This document shows, in pieces, positions 15,505-24,602 of a stretch of 64,000 nt of DNA; positions within the stretch are counted from its first letter, which is position 1, and every line of letters starts with the position of its first letter. Position numbers and translations under genes: made by a program. The notes under the pieces are model-generated. The model did no database searches, was not told the origin of the DNA, and worked only from the letters and a program-made list of their open reading frames with translations. Origin of the DNA: Lachnoclostridium sp. (GTDB lineage Bacteria; Bacillota; Clostridia; Lachnospirales; Lachnospiraceae). The stretch lies in the NCBI GenBank assembly GCA_021770065.1, contig JAETRR010000019.1, forward strand, positions 38,478 through 102,477. The letters are read 5' to 3'.

Positions 15505-17067
15505 TTATTCTTCTATTTCAATTTCCATATGAATGAGCTGTTCCATATCTATCTCACCCACATCCGGGTGCGGATCGCTTTCCGCGGACGCTACCGACAG
15601 CTCGATCGCTTTCCCTGTGTTCTTTTGAATCACGGCCCGGATCTCTTCCAGATGGGAAGGCTCCTTTAGAAATTCCTCCCCCGTAACGGAAGCCGCGATA
15701 ATTCCCAGCCGGTTGTCCCCGAGGGCCTTCAGCCGTGCATCCTTCAAATAGGTGCGCAGGAGCGGATGCAGCCGGTTCACCACTTGATACCAGTTGTTCA
15801 CTACATCCTGCACTTCTTCGGGCAATGCCTTGGGCGTCACAGGAGCCGCTTTCTGCTTCTTATCGGCTGCTTCCGCCGTATAAACCGGCTCCCTTACCGG
15901 TGCCGGTACAGCTCCTTCCTCCATCTGCTTTTCCAGTGCCCGGATGCGGTCCAGAAGTCCGTCCGGATGCGTCTCCATGGACGGCTTACACAGCTTGATA
16001 AAAGCCACCTCCACCAGCACGCGCTTCTGGGAAGCATAGCGAATCTGTCCTCCAAGCTCCGAAAAGATCCGGATGTACCGCATAAGCGTATCCGACTCTA
16101 TCATACCTGCCTCTTCCCGAAGCTTAAGCAGATTCTCTGTGGATACATCCAGAACATCCTCCATGCGGTCAGAGCTCTTGAGCAGCAGCAGATTGCGCAG
16201 ATACCAGGTAAAATCTGTCACAAACTGTCCCAGCTCTCTTCCCTGGAGCACAAGAGCCTCTATCTGTTCCATAACCCCTGTGAGATCCTGCTTTAATGTC
16301 TGCCGCAGCAATGCGCTGTAGACTTCCGTATCCACAGCCCCCAGCACATCCAGGACGTGGTCATAGGTCAGTTCTTCATTCAGATAAAAGGCAATGCACT
16401 GGTCAAGGAGACTTAAGGCATCGCGCATGGAACCGTCCGCAGCCTTGGCGATATAACGCAGAGCTTTTTCTTCCGCCGTCACTTTTTCCGCCCGTGTCAG
16501 CTCTTCAAGCCTGGCCGTAATGGTCTCTGCCGAAATCCGCCGGAAATCGTACCGCTGGCATCTGGAAAGAATTGTCACGGGAATCTTATGGGCCTCTGTA
16601 GTTGCCAGAATAAAAATCACATAAGAGGGCGGCTCTTCCAGTGTCTTTAAAAGCGCATTAAATGCTCCGATAGAAAGCATATGCACTTCATCAATAATAT
16701 AGACCTTATACCGCCCCTCTGTCGGCGAGTAGGCCACCTCATCCCGGATCTCCCGGATATTGTCCACGCCATTGTTGGAGGCTGCGTCAATCTCTATCAC
16801 ATTCATGGAAGAACCTGCCGCAATGGAACGGCAGGCCGCACATTCTCCGCAGGGGTTTCCGTCTGTCGGATGTTCACAGTTGACTGCCTTTGCAAATATC
16901 TTGGCAATGGTAGTCTTGCCGGTACCTCTGGTGCCGCAGAACAGATAGGCATGGCCTATCCGTTCTGCCTTAATCTGATTTTTTAATGTTGTTACAATAT
17001 GCTCCTGGCCCTTTACATCGTTAAACTCTGTGGGACGGAACTTCCGGTAGAGCGCCATATAAGACAT
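15505..17067 (-). CDS. dnaX: DNA polymerase III subunit gamma/tau
   Basis: 520 residues. AAA+ clamp-loader ATPase with Walker A GTRGTGKTTIAKI, a zinc-binding cluster (CEHPTDGNPCGECAAC), Walker B YIIDEVHMLS and sensor motif ILATTEAHKIPVTILSRC. The C-terminal tau part (from about residue 370) is less conserved. Opens MSYMALYRKFRPTEFNDV, typical for Firmicutes. It starts three bases after the pfkA stop, so pfkA and dnaX probably share a transcript. Confidence 0.96.
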   Translation of the reverse strand: MSYMALYRKFRPTEFNDVKGQEHIVTTLKNQIKAERIGHAYLFCGTRGTGKTTIAKIFAKAVNCEHPTDGNPCGECAACRSIAAGSSMNVIEIDAASNNGVDNIREIRDEVAYSPTEGRYKVYIIDEVHMLSIGAFNALLKTLEEPPSYVIFILATTEAHKIPVTILSRCQRYDFRRISAETITARLEELTRAEKVTAEEKALRYIAKAADGSMRDALSLLDQCIAFYLNEELTYDHVLDVLGAVDTEVYSALLRQTLKQDLTGVMEQIEALVLQGRELGQFVTDFTWYLRNLLLLKSSDRMEDVLDVSTENLLKLREEAGMIESDTLMRYIRIFSELGGQIRYASQKRVLVEVAFIKLCKPSMETHPDGLLDRIRALEKQMEEGAVPAPVREPVYTAEAADKKQKAAPVTPKALPEEVQDVVNNWYQVVNRLHPLLRTYLKDARLKALGDNRLGIIAASVTGEEFLKEPSHLEEIRAVIQKNTGKAIELSVASAESDPHPDVGEIDMEQLIHMEIEIEE

Positions 17068-17070
17068 GGG

Positions 17071-18144
17071 TTAATCTCCAAAACTGATTCCCACCATCTT
17101 CGCTTCTGCTATGATGGAAGAATTGGGATCCACAAACTTTAACTTTCCTGCAGATTCCTGCAGCGGAATTCTCTTTGTCTCATTGCCTACAATGCCTATC
17201 ATGTAGCCGTAATCGTCTTCTACAATGGCCTGAGCCGCAGCGGCGCCTAATCTTGTGGACAATACGCGGTCATACGGACAGGGACTTCCGCCTCTCTGGG
17301 TATGTCCGGGCACGGTTACACGAACTTCTGTCCCGAGACGTTTGGTAAGCTGATCCGCAATCTCGTAGGATACGGCAGGATACGGGTAGGTCTCCATGAA
17401 CTTCTTCAGTTCCTTCTTGGACATCTCGGCGCGCTCCTTCGGAATGGCACCTTCTGCCACCGCAAGGATGGTAAAGCCCTTCTTCTGCTTATTCCGGGCA
17501 TCAATGGCATCACAGATGCTGTCAATGCTGTAGGGAATCTCGGGAATCAGTATGATATCCGCTCCGCCTGCAATTCCCGCATGAAGCGTCAGCTGGCCGA
17601 CCTTATGCCCCATAACCTCCACAATGAAAACACGTCCGTGAGATGCTGCCGTAGTGTGAATACAGTCAATACAGTCGGTTGCAATATTCACAGCGCTCTG
17701 GAACCCGAAGGTCATATCGGTTGCCCAGATATCATTGTCAATCGTCTTGGGCATATGCAGAACATTCAGCCCTTCTTCCCCCAAAAGATTCGCCGACTTC
17801 TGAGTCCCGTTTCCTCCCAGAATCACCAGGCAGTCCAGACGCAGCTTGTAGTACGTCTGCTTCATGGCCTCTACCTTGTCCAGTCCCTTCTCATCCGGCA
17901 CACGCATCTGCTTGAATGCCTGCCTGGAACTTCCCAGAATCGTTCCGCCCTTGGTCAGAATTCCGGAAAAATCTTTCGGAGTAAGCATCCGGTAATTTCC
18001 ATAAATCAGACCCTTATATCCTTCCTCAAAACCGTACAGTTCCACTTCGTCCAGCGCATTGCATACACCTTTTACGATTCCTCTCATGGTCGCGTTGAGA
18101 GCCTGGCAGTCGCCGCCGCTGGTCAGCATTCCGATTCGTTTCAT
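17071..18144 (-). CDS. pfkA: 6-phosphofructokinase
   Basis: Phosphorylates fructose 6-phosphate in glycolysis. The chosen ATG gives 357 residues beginning MKRIGMLTSGGDCQALNATM; a slightly earlier in-frame ATG lacks support. The nucleotide/substrate motifs are present but variant: GGNGTQK replaces the E. coli GGDGS, and PKTIDNDI replaces PGTIDNDI, while the catalytic aspartates in TIDND are kept. A Gly in the first motif with Lys in the second is seen in some ATP-using relatives; PPi-users normally have GGDD. Phosphoryl donor is therefore most likely ATP but unproven. Glycolytic gene upstream of dnaX. Confidence 0.9.
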   Translation of the reverse strand: MKRIGMLTSGGDCQALNATMRGIVKGVCNALDEVELYGFEEGYKGLIYGNYRMLTPKDFSGILTKGGTILGSSRQAFKQMRVPDEKGLDKVEAMKQTYYKLRLDCLVILGGNGTQKSANLLGEEGLNVLHMPKTIDNDIWATDMTFGFQSAVNIATDCIDCIHTTAASHGRVFIVEVMGHKVGQLTLHAGIAGGADIILIPEIPYSIDSICDAIDARNKQKKGFTILAVAEGAIPKERAEMSKKELKKFMETYPYPAVSYEIADQLTKRLGTEVRVTVPGHTQRGGSPCPYDRVLSTRLGAAAAQAIVEDDYGYMIGIVGNETKRIPLQESAGKLKFVDPNSSIIAEAKMVGISFGD

Positions 18145-18287
18145 TAAGCACGCCTCCATCCTTTTTATTTCAGATTTTCCCCGGGTTCAGAGCACGTCTG
18201 AAAGCAGAAATAAGTTTATGAGACACGCTCCGGCCCACATAATATATAAATTTTAACATAAATACGCATTTCTCACAAGGGAATAAC

Positions 18288-18316
18288 TTGAAAAATCTCT
18301 GAAAGCATATTATAAT
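18288..18316 (+). promoter_or_regulatory. Promoter of tRNA-Ser
   Basis: TTGAAA (18288-18293), 17-base spacer, TATAAT (18311-18316), about 60 bases before the tRNA. Divergent from pfkA. Confidence 0.75.
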
Positions 18317-18377
18317 ATATTTGCTGCCGCGCTGTTACAGGAATCAGGAATCGACACTCACGGCAGGCACATCCCAT

Positions 18378-18466
18378 GGAGGAGTACCCAAGCGGCTGAA
18401 GGGTCTGGCTTCGAACACCAGTAGGTCGGTAACACCGGCGCGAGGGTTCAAATCCCTCCTCCTCCG
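18378..18466 (+). tRNA. tRNA-Ser (anticodon CGA)
   Basis: Class II tRNA of 89 bases: acceptor GGAGGAG/CTCCTCC, anticodon loop TTCGAAC giving CGA, long variable arm, T-loop TTCAAAT. CCA is not encoded. Confidence 0.95.
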
Positions 18467-18553
18467 TTATCTTTTAACAGGATTGTTGTGATCCGCAGAA
18501 ATATTCTATGGATTGCCGCAATCCTTCTTTATTTTTAATCAGGAGGAACTCTT

Positions 18554-19789
18554 ATGACCAAACCCAAATCCTACATGTTTGCCGTTCCGTCCCGGCCCAG
18601 AGACATCGAAGACTCGGATCTTATCCTGGAACGTCTTCACACAGCCGGTGCCTTCCAGCTCTTATCGGAACGCATGGAAGAAGAAACGCTGTATCTGGAG
18701 ATCAACTATAGGGGTGAACACTATTCTGCCGAAATTTATCCGTCGGATTTTACCCTTCCCGAGCTTTACCGCTGCCAGCATCTGTTTCCCGACGTAGACG
18801 CGGAGGCCGTTCAGGCTGCCCAGTTCGGTCTTGCCGTAGAAATGGAATTCGGCCCGGATCCCCTTGTCTCATATCATCTTCAGTTAAAACTGATCTGCGC
18901 CCTGCTGCCGGATGTTCTGGCCGTTCTGGACGACAGCTCAGAAAAAATATTGTCGGGCCGCTGGGTGGTTCTGGCCGCCCAGTCTGCCGTTCCTCCCTCT
19001 CCGCGCTATCTCTTTACTGCCCAGGCAGTTTCCGGGGATGAGGATGACTGTGTCTGGCTTCATACACACGGCCTCAACCGCTGCGGCCATCCCGAACTTG
19101 AGGTTCTGAATTCCGGCAGGGAAACGTATCAGACCCATTACAATACCCTGGAGACACTGGCCTGCCGTCTGCTGGACGAAGAAAAAACTCCGGAATATAA
19201 AGAGCCCTTTTTCCTTGCCTATGTGGCCCAGGGCATTCCCCTGGTGGTAACGCTGGTTGACTGGGAGGAAGCCGTTTCCTGCTATCCCCCGGATATGCTG
19301 GGCGGAAAAAAGGATCGGGAAGAGGGACACAACGAAGATACCTGCGCCATCTTCGTATATCCGAACCAGGAAAGCTTTAAAGAGGGAAAATACTCCTCTC
19401 TCGCCATCTATGATGACATTCTGAAGGAGAATCCCATTTATATGCTTTCCACCTCGGAAACCAATCGAATGAAAGCTCTGGCCGCAGAGCGCATAGAATA
19501 TCTGTTCCGGGCTTTTTCAGACAAGAACAATCACCTTCTGGTTAAGATCGGCCTTCTTATGGATGAACCTCATCGGACAGATTCCAGCGAGAGGGAGCAT
19601 ATCTGGTTTGAAGTGACTGATATACAGAACGGGCGCATCACCGCAAAGCTTACTCAGGAGCCTTACTATATTGAGGGAATTCATGAGGGGCATATCGGCA
19701 CTTACGATCCGGAAGAAATTACAGACTGGCTTATCTTTACGCCGGAGCGCAGGCTTACCCCTGACGACGTTTACATTCTTTCTCTCTGA
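18554..19789 (+). CDS. DUF4026/DUF2314-type protein
   Basis: 411-residue soluble protein. The C-terminal third (about 330-400) contains HIWFEVTDIQNGRITAKLTQ, HIGTYDPEEITDWLIF, the pattern of DUF2314/YegJ-like domains; the larger N-terminal part fits DUF4026-like proteins. No signal peptide, membrane span or catalytic motif is recognised and the function is unknown. Isolated plus-strand gene with its own AGGAGGAAC site, following tRNA-Ser and convergent with the heptad-repeat protein. Confidence 0.65.
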   Translation: MTKPKSYMFAVPSRPRDIEDSDLILERLHTAGAFQLLSERMEEETLYLEINYRGEHYSAEIYPSDFTLPELYRCQHLFPDVDAEAVQAAQFGLAVEMEFGPDPLVSYHLQLKLICALLPDVLAVLDDSSEKILSGRWVVLAAQSAVPPSPRYLFTAQAVSGDEDDCVWLHTHGLNRCGHPELEVLNSGRETYQTHYNTLETLACRLLDEEKTPEYKEPFFLAYVAQGIPLVVTLVDWEEAVSCYPPDMLGGKKDREEGHNEDTCAIFVYPNQESFKEGKYSSLAIYDDILKENPIYMLSTSETNRMKALAAERIEYLFRAFSDKNNHLLVKIGLLMDEPHRTDSSEREHIWFEVTDIQNGRITAKLTQEPYYIEGIHEGHIGTYDPEEITDWLIFTPERRLTPDDVYILSL

Positions 19790-19800
19790 AAGCCAAAGGA

Positions 19801-19885
19801 GGGGGCACAGTAAGCAGGCAGAATATACGCAAACCATCCGAACACAGAATATGGAAAAGGCTGCCGGCTTACTGCGGCAGCCCCT
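19801..19885. repeat. Reduced hairpin repeat of family 1 (copy C) with terminator fold
   Basis: Contains the family core on the minus strand (TTTTCCATATTCTGTGTTCG then GATGGTT) joined to a compact hairpin GGCTGCCG...CGGCAGCC. The left arm pairs with gaps. It lies between two convergent genes and probably ends transcription of one or both. Confidence 0.65.
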
Positions 19886-19891
19886 TCTCTG

Positions 19892-22465
19892 CTATTTTTC
19901 GATTCCTGCGGTTTTATAGATGAATCTTACATTTCCTTCTGCTTTGTCGGAAATCCCCGCAAAGGACTGATAAGCTCTTGCTGCACTCTTCACGCCCTCA
20001 AAGCGGTCTGACAGCTCCCTGAGATCTCCGTTGAATTTATCTGTAAGCTTCTGTATGCCTTCATCATTAAACTCAATCGTTCCGTCCCGGAGTTCCTCCG
20101 AACCGTCCCGAAGCTCTTCCACGCCGTCACGAAGTTCCTGTCCGCCGTCTTTGAGTTCGCTTGTTCCGTCCCGGAGCTCACCCGTTCCGTCCCGGAGCTC
20201 GCTTGTTCCGCTCTTCAGTTCGCTTGTTCCGCTCTTCAGCTCACTTGTTCCGCTTTTCAGCTCGCTTGTTCCGCTCTTCAGTTCACCTGCGCCGTCCCGA
20301 AGCTTCCCTGCTCCGTTACTGAGCGCATCGATTCCGGAATTCAGCGTCGGTGCATTTTTCATCAGCTCCTGTACTCCTGCGTAGATCTGATCTACACCCT
20401 GGGTATAACTCCCTACGCCCATATAAACCTGATATGCTCCCTCTAACAGCTGCAATGTGGACTTTGTCATCTCTATCAATTGCAGTTTCTGCTTTAACTC
20501 TGCTATAGCTGCCTGGGCATCCCCGGCCTGAGAGGACTGAACAAGTACTGTCTGTCTCTCGCTGACCTCTGCCCAAGGTTCTGCTTCCCGGTTCTCTTCT
20601 TCCGAAACTACCTCTGCAGACACCTGGCTGTTTTCCCGGGATGCCGGTTCCTGTACTTCTTGTACTTCTTGTACTTCTTGTTTTTCTTGTACTTTCTGCT
20701 CCTGTGCTTCCGATTCCTGTGCTTTCAATTCCTGTGCTTCCGATTCCTGCACTTCCTGTTTCTGCACTTCCTGTTTCTGGTCTTTTGTTTCCTCCGGAAT
20801 ATTTCCGCTTTCAGCCGGAACCTTCTCCACATCCTGCGGCTGCTGCTTTTGAGGCTCAGCCGCTTCCGTATCCGCACCGGCAGGCTGCTCTTCCTTTTCT
20901 GCCGGCTCTTCTGATACCGCCGGTACTTCTTCCTTCTGTTCTTCCTCTGCGGCTTTGTCTGCCGGGAGTTCTTCCGGTGCCATCCGGGATGCAAGCCCCG
21001 GCATACTTGCTTTGAGTGTATCTGCCAGAACATTCAGCTTCTGAATGCCTGCTTCAATCTCGGCACAGAACTGCTCCGGCGTCTTTCCCGAAGGATCCAG
21101 TGTTGTGACGCCATATGCCGAAAAACCTGCAAGCTGCGCATTGGCAAGCTGAAGCAGTCCCTCATACACGGCTTTGGCTCCCTGGTTCAGCTTTGTATCA
21201 TTCTGGGTGAGCTGCCCCAGGCCGTCCGCCAGCTGCTTCACGCCCGCAAACAATGCCCCGGCTCCGCTTTTCAGTGTTCCGATTCCGTTATACAGTTCTC
21301 CGGCTCCGCTGTACAGTTCCGTGGCTCCGACGTTCAATTTCCCGGCCCCGTCATCCAGATCTTTTGCTCCGTTATCCAGCTTCCCGGCCCCGTCATCCAG
21401 ATCTTTTGCTCCGTCATCCAGTTTCTTTGCTCCATCGTCCAGCTCGTCAATTCCGTCCGTCAGCTCACCGGTTCCGTCGTACAGTTCCAGCACGCCGTCA
21501 TACAGTTCAGCCGTTCCATCCATGAGCTCATTCATGGCATCCTGCAGCTCATCCATATCCGCAGACAGATCATCCATCTTTTCCTGCGTGTCTATATCCA
21601 TATCTCCAAAGATCTCGTTGGCTGCCACAGTCAGCGTAGCTGCCAGTTCAAAGTCTGTCACATCCGCCGTCAGTTCTACATAGTCGGGAATATTAAGCTC
21701 TTCCACATCGAAATCCTCGCTCCCGATGTCCAGATTCTCCTTCAGTCCCGGCATTGCATATCCCATTATAATCGTGCGCTCTCCGTCGTTGACGACCTTT
21801 CCGTTGGACACTTCAATATTGCGGAAGTTTTCATTATCCAGAACCAGGCTGGTAATGACTGCGAACGGTACATAAAGCTCCTCTTCTTTCTCTCCCACAG
21901 CCACCGTTTCCTTCTGCCGGTTGGTATAGTCGAAGCGTATTTTCACCTTTCCGCTCTGGCCTGCCAGTTCATCGGGAGAAACGGTTCTGCCGTTTAACTG
22001 ATATGTCACTTTCAGGTCTACCGGAAGCTCCTTCTCTATACTGCCCTGATAATAAATGTCATTGCCGGCAGCATCCCATACACCCAGGGAACCTTCCTTT
22101 TGTTCAAAACTCTCCGTTCCCTTTACATTGATAATGTCTGTAAGCTCTGTGCTGTCCTCCAGAGTTTCGCTTCCCATTGCATTCTTCAGCCAGTCACTGA
22201 CAATCAGCTTCTCGGGGGAGCCGTCCGCATTTGCAATCACATAGACGGTTTCCTCCTTGGCAAGCTGCCCCCGATCCTTGTCAGACAGCTCTGCCACGGC
22301 AGTTTTCGCCACCGGTTCCAGGCTTTCCACTACTGACAGGGCATTTTTGCTGATCCAGCTCTTCGGCTCCTCGGCCCGGGCCGGGATTTGGATGCTGCTG
22401 CCCGCAAGAAGCACAGTCATTGCCACTGATACGCCTTTTTTCCATTTATTCTGTAATCTCTTCAT
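19892..22465 (-). CDS. Secreted heptad-repeat (YhgE/Pip-like) protein
   Basis: About 857 residues from the second ATG, which is best spaced from GGAGG. Signal peptide with VSVAMTVLLAGSSIQIPARA. Two blocks of seven-residue repeats of the type x-x-DGAxEL: residues about 320-420 (GAGKLDDGAKDLDDGAGKL) and about 735-820 (SGTSELKSGTSELKSGTSEL), typical of YhgE/Pip or X-Leu-x-x-Gly heptad proteins. Between them is a Gln/Glu-rich low-complexity stretch of about 150 residues. Unlike YhgE proteins no C-terminal membrane spans are seen. It follows the MMPL exporter gene by 12 bases, so it is probably its extracellular partner. Confidence 0.75.
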   Translation of the reverse strand: MKRLQNKWKKGVSVAMTVLLAGSSIQIPARAEEPKSWISKNALSVVESLEPVAKTAVAELSDKDRGQLAKEETVYVIANADGSPEKLIVSDWLKNAMGSETLEDSTELTDIINVKGTESFEQKEGSLGVWDAAGNDIYYQGSIEKELPVDLKVTYQLNGRTVSPDELAGQSGKVKIRFDYTNRQKETVAVGEKEEELYVPFAVITSLVLDNENFRNIEVSNGKVVNDGERTIIMGYAMPGLKENLDIGSEDFDVEELNIPDYVELTADVTDFELAATLTVAANEIFGDMDIDTQEKMDDLSADMDELQDAMNELMDGTAELYDGVLELYDGTGELTDGIDELDDGAKKLDDGAKDLDDGAGKLDNGAKDLDDGAGKLNVGATELYSGAGELYNGIGTLKSGAGALFAGVKQLADGLGQLTQNDTKLNQGAKAVYEGLLQLANAQLAGFSAYGVTTLDPSGKTPEQFCAEIEAGIQKLNVLADTLKASMPGLASRMAPEELPADKAAEEEQKEEVPAVSEEPAEKEEQPAGADTEAAEPQKQQPQDVEKVPAESGNIPEETKDQKQEVQKQEVQESEAQELKAQESEAQEQKVQEKQEVQEVQEVQEPASRENSQVSAEVVSEEENREAEPWAEVSERQTVLVQSSQAGDAQAAIAELKQKLQLIEMTKSTLQLLEGAYQVYMGVGSYTQGVDQIYAGVQELMKNAPTLNSGIDALSNGAGKLRDGAGELKSGTSELKSGTSELKSGTSELKSGTSELRDGTGELRDGTSELKDGGQELRDGVEELRDGSEELRDGTIEFNDEGIQKLTDKFNGDLRELSDRFEGVKSAARAYQSFAGISDKAEGNVRFIYKTAGIEK
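20165..20295. repeat. 21-bp tandem repeats encoding SGTSELK heptads
   Basis: Units of the form GCTCTTCAGTTCGCTTGTTCC repeat about every 21 bases and encode the near-identical heptads of the C-terminal block. Confidence 0.8.
20655..20770. repeat. Short tandem repeats encoding the Gln/Glu-rich region
   Basis: Units such as TGTACTTCT and TTCCTGTGCT are repeated in tandem within the heptad-repeat gene and encode EVQ/EAQE runs. Length change by slippage is plausible. Confidence 0.7.
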
Positions 22466-22477
22466 ATTCATACCTCC

Positions 22478-24565
22478 TCAGACATTTTTACACTTTTTTG
22501 GCCGGAAGCCGGCACTCGTTGCACAAATAACTTTATCAAACACCAGGAACATGGCCGGAAGGATAAAAGCTACCGCCAGAAGGCTCACAATAGCCCCCCT
22601 TGCCATCAGCGCGCACAGGGAACGTATCATATCCACGTCCGAATACAGTGCCACGCCCAGAGTTGCCGCAAAGAATCCCAAAGCGCTTACAATAACCGAC
22701 GGAAGGGATGTCGCCAGGGCTGTGGAAATAGCTCCTGTCCGATCCTGCCCCATGAACCGTTCCCGTTTATACCTTGTTGTCATCAGTATTGCATAGTCCA
22801 CAGTTGCTCCAAGCTGAATGGTACTGATGCAGATGGGTGCAATAAACGGAAGGGATGTTCCCGTAAAATGGGGAATTCCCAGATTGATAAAGATAGCAAA
22901 CTCTATCACCGCCACCAGAATTACCGGCAGGGAGATACTTTTCAGCACCACCGAAATAATTACGAAAATCGCAATAATGGAAATGGTATTGACCACCTGG
23001 AAATCCCGGTCTGTAATCTCTATCAGGTCTTTGGTACAGGGCGCTTCCCCAATCAGCATCCCTGTCTCGTCATATTTTTTCATAATGTCCTGGAGCTTTT
23101 GAATCTGCCCGTTTACCTCATCCGTAGCCGTACTGTACTTGGACTGTATCAGCAGAAGCTTCCAGTTCTCACTCTCCAGCTCCTCCCTTGCCTTATCCGG
23201 TATCATCTCATCCGGAATCCTGGAGCCGACAGCCGAATCCATACCAAGGGCAAATTCCACGCCATCCACTTCTTTCATTTCCGCCACCATATTTTTTACA
23301 TCTTTCGCGGAAACATTTTTATCGAGCAGTACCATATGAGTGGCTCCTGCCGAAAACTCGTCTTCCAGCTTGTTTGTGGCCTGTACATAGCCCATGTACT
23401 CCGGAAGGGAGCCGCCCAGGTTGTAGTAAACCTCGTCTCCTGCCTTGTCATAGCCGTAATATGCTGCCGGAAGAATCAGCACAAACAAAACCAGAAACAG
23501 CGGGTAGCGTTTAATCACAAACCTTACAACTTTTCCAAAGTCCGGCATCAGCGGACGGTGCTTTGTCTTTGCAATAAACTTATCAAGAACCAGAATCATA
23601 GACGGCAGAATGGTTACACAGCCAATCACGCCAAACACCACGCCCTTTGCCATCACAAGCCCCAGATCCAGTCCCAGCGTATAGCTCATAAAGCAGAGTG
23701 CGATGAAACCTGCCACTGTTGTGACTGAGCTTCCTACCACCGAGGTTATGGTTGCCTTAATGGCATGGGCCATAGCCCGCTTTTTGTCCCCGTCAAACCG
23801 TTTCTGCTGCTCCACATAGCTGTGCCACAGGAAAATGGAATAATCCATAGTTACTGCCAGCTGAAGTACCGCCGCCAGAGCCTGAGTAAGAAATGAGATT
23901 TCCCCGAAAAATATATTTGTTCCCATGTTCAGCAGAATTGCCATCCCGATGCTGACCAGAAAAATAAGCGGAAGGGCCAGGCTGTCCAGAAAGGCTGTCA
24001 TTACGACACTGGAAAGCACTACTGCCAGAACCACATAGATAATTTCCTCGCGTTCACACAATTCCTTCAAATCAGCTACCATGGCTGTCATGCCGGATAC
24101 AAAGCACTGTTCTCCTGCCAGCTCCTTAATCTGAGCCGCTGCATCCAGGGTCTCATCCGCCGAGGTGGAGGTCTCAAAGAAAACCGCCATCATGGTCGCA
24201 TTTTCAGAATTGAAGATATCATAGTATTCATCCGGAAGGATCTCCATGGGCACGGAAAGATCCATAAAACTGTCATACCACAGTACGGTTGCCACATGAT
24301 CAACTGCCTCGATCCGTTCCCTGAGCTCTGACACCTCCTTGTTTTCCATTCCTTCTATAATAACGAAGGAAAATGCCCCCTTTCCGAACTCATCCATCAG
24401 AATGTCCTGGCCTATCATGGTTTCAATATCCCCCGGCAGATAGGTCAGCATATCATAATTAATCCGTGTTGCCGCCATTCCAAGCACCGACGGGATCATC
24501 AGAGCCAGTGTCAGTATCAAAATGGGGATACGAAGTTTTACAACCCCTTTTCCAAATTTAATCAT
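22478..24565 (-). CDS. MMPL/RND-family exporter
   Basis: 695-residue RND-superfamily transporter with the single-chain MMPL plan: span 1 near the N-terminus, extracytoplasmic domain, five-span bundle (VVLAVVLSSVVMTAFLDSLA, then LQLAVTMDYSIFLWHSYVEQ with the conserved DYS aspartate), then the same arrangement repeated in the second half (STIQLGATVDYAILMTTRYK). Such proteins use the proton gradient to move lipids or hydrophobic compounds. It is between the DUF308 gene and the heptad-repeat protein in a TetR-headed operon. Confidence 0.88.
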   Translation of the reverse strand: MIKFGKGVVKLRIPILILTLALMIPSVLGMAATRINYDMLTYLPGDIETMIGQDILMDEFGKGAFSFVIIEGMENKEVSELRERIEAVDHVATVLWYDSFMDLSVPMEILPDEYYDIFNSENATMMAVFFETSTSADETLDAAAQIKELAGEQCFVSGMTAMVADLKELCEREEIIYVVLAVVLSSVVMTAFLDSLALPLIFLVSIGMAILLNMGTNIFFGEISFLTQALAAVLQLAVTMDYSIFLWHSYVEQQKRFDGDKKRAMAHAIKATITSVVGSSVTTVAGFIALCFMSYTLGLDLGLVMAKGVVFGVIGCVTILPSMILVLDKFIAKTKHRPLMPDFGKVVRFVIKRYPLFLVLFVLILPAAYYGYDKAGDEVYYNLGGSLPEYMGYVQATNKLEDEFSAGATHMVLLDKNVSAKDVKNMVAEMKEVDGVEFALGMDSAVGSRIPDEMIPDKAREELESENWKLLLIQSKYSTATDEVNGQIQKLQDIMKKYDETGMLIGEAPCTKDLIEITDRDFQVVNTISIIAIFVIISVVLKSISLPVILVAVIEFAIFINLGIPHFTGTSLPFIAPICISTIQLGATVDYAILMTTRYKRERFMGQDRTGAISTALATSLPSVIVSALGFFAATLGVALYSDVDMIRSLCALMARGAIVSLLAVAFILPAMFLVFDKVICATSAGFRPKKCKNV

Positions 24566-24602
24566 AATGTCCTCCTGTTCTAAGCTGCTGCCAGATTCTT
24601 TT

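Noticed and set aside
15505..17067. Programmed frameshift in dnaX
   Set aside because: No convincing slippery heptamer with a following hairpin was found; a full-length product suffices.
20031..21683. Several Ser/Pro- or Leu-rich plus-strand frames opposite the heptad-repeat gene
   Set aside because: They arise from the antisense of 21-bp repeats; low-complexity composition and lack of start signals argue against genes.
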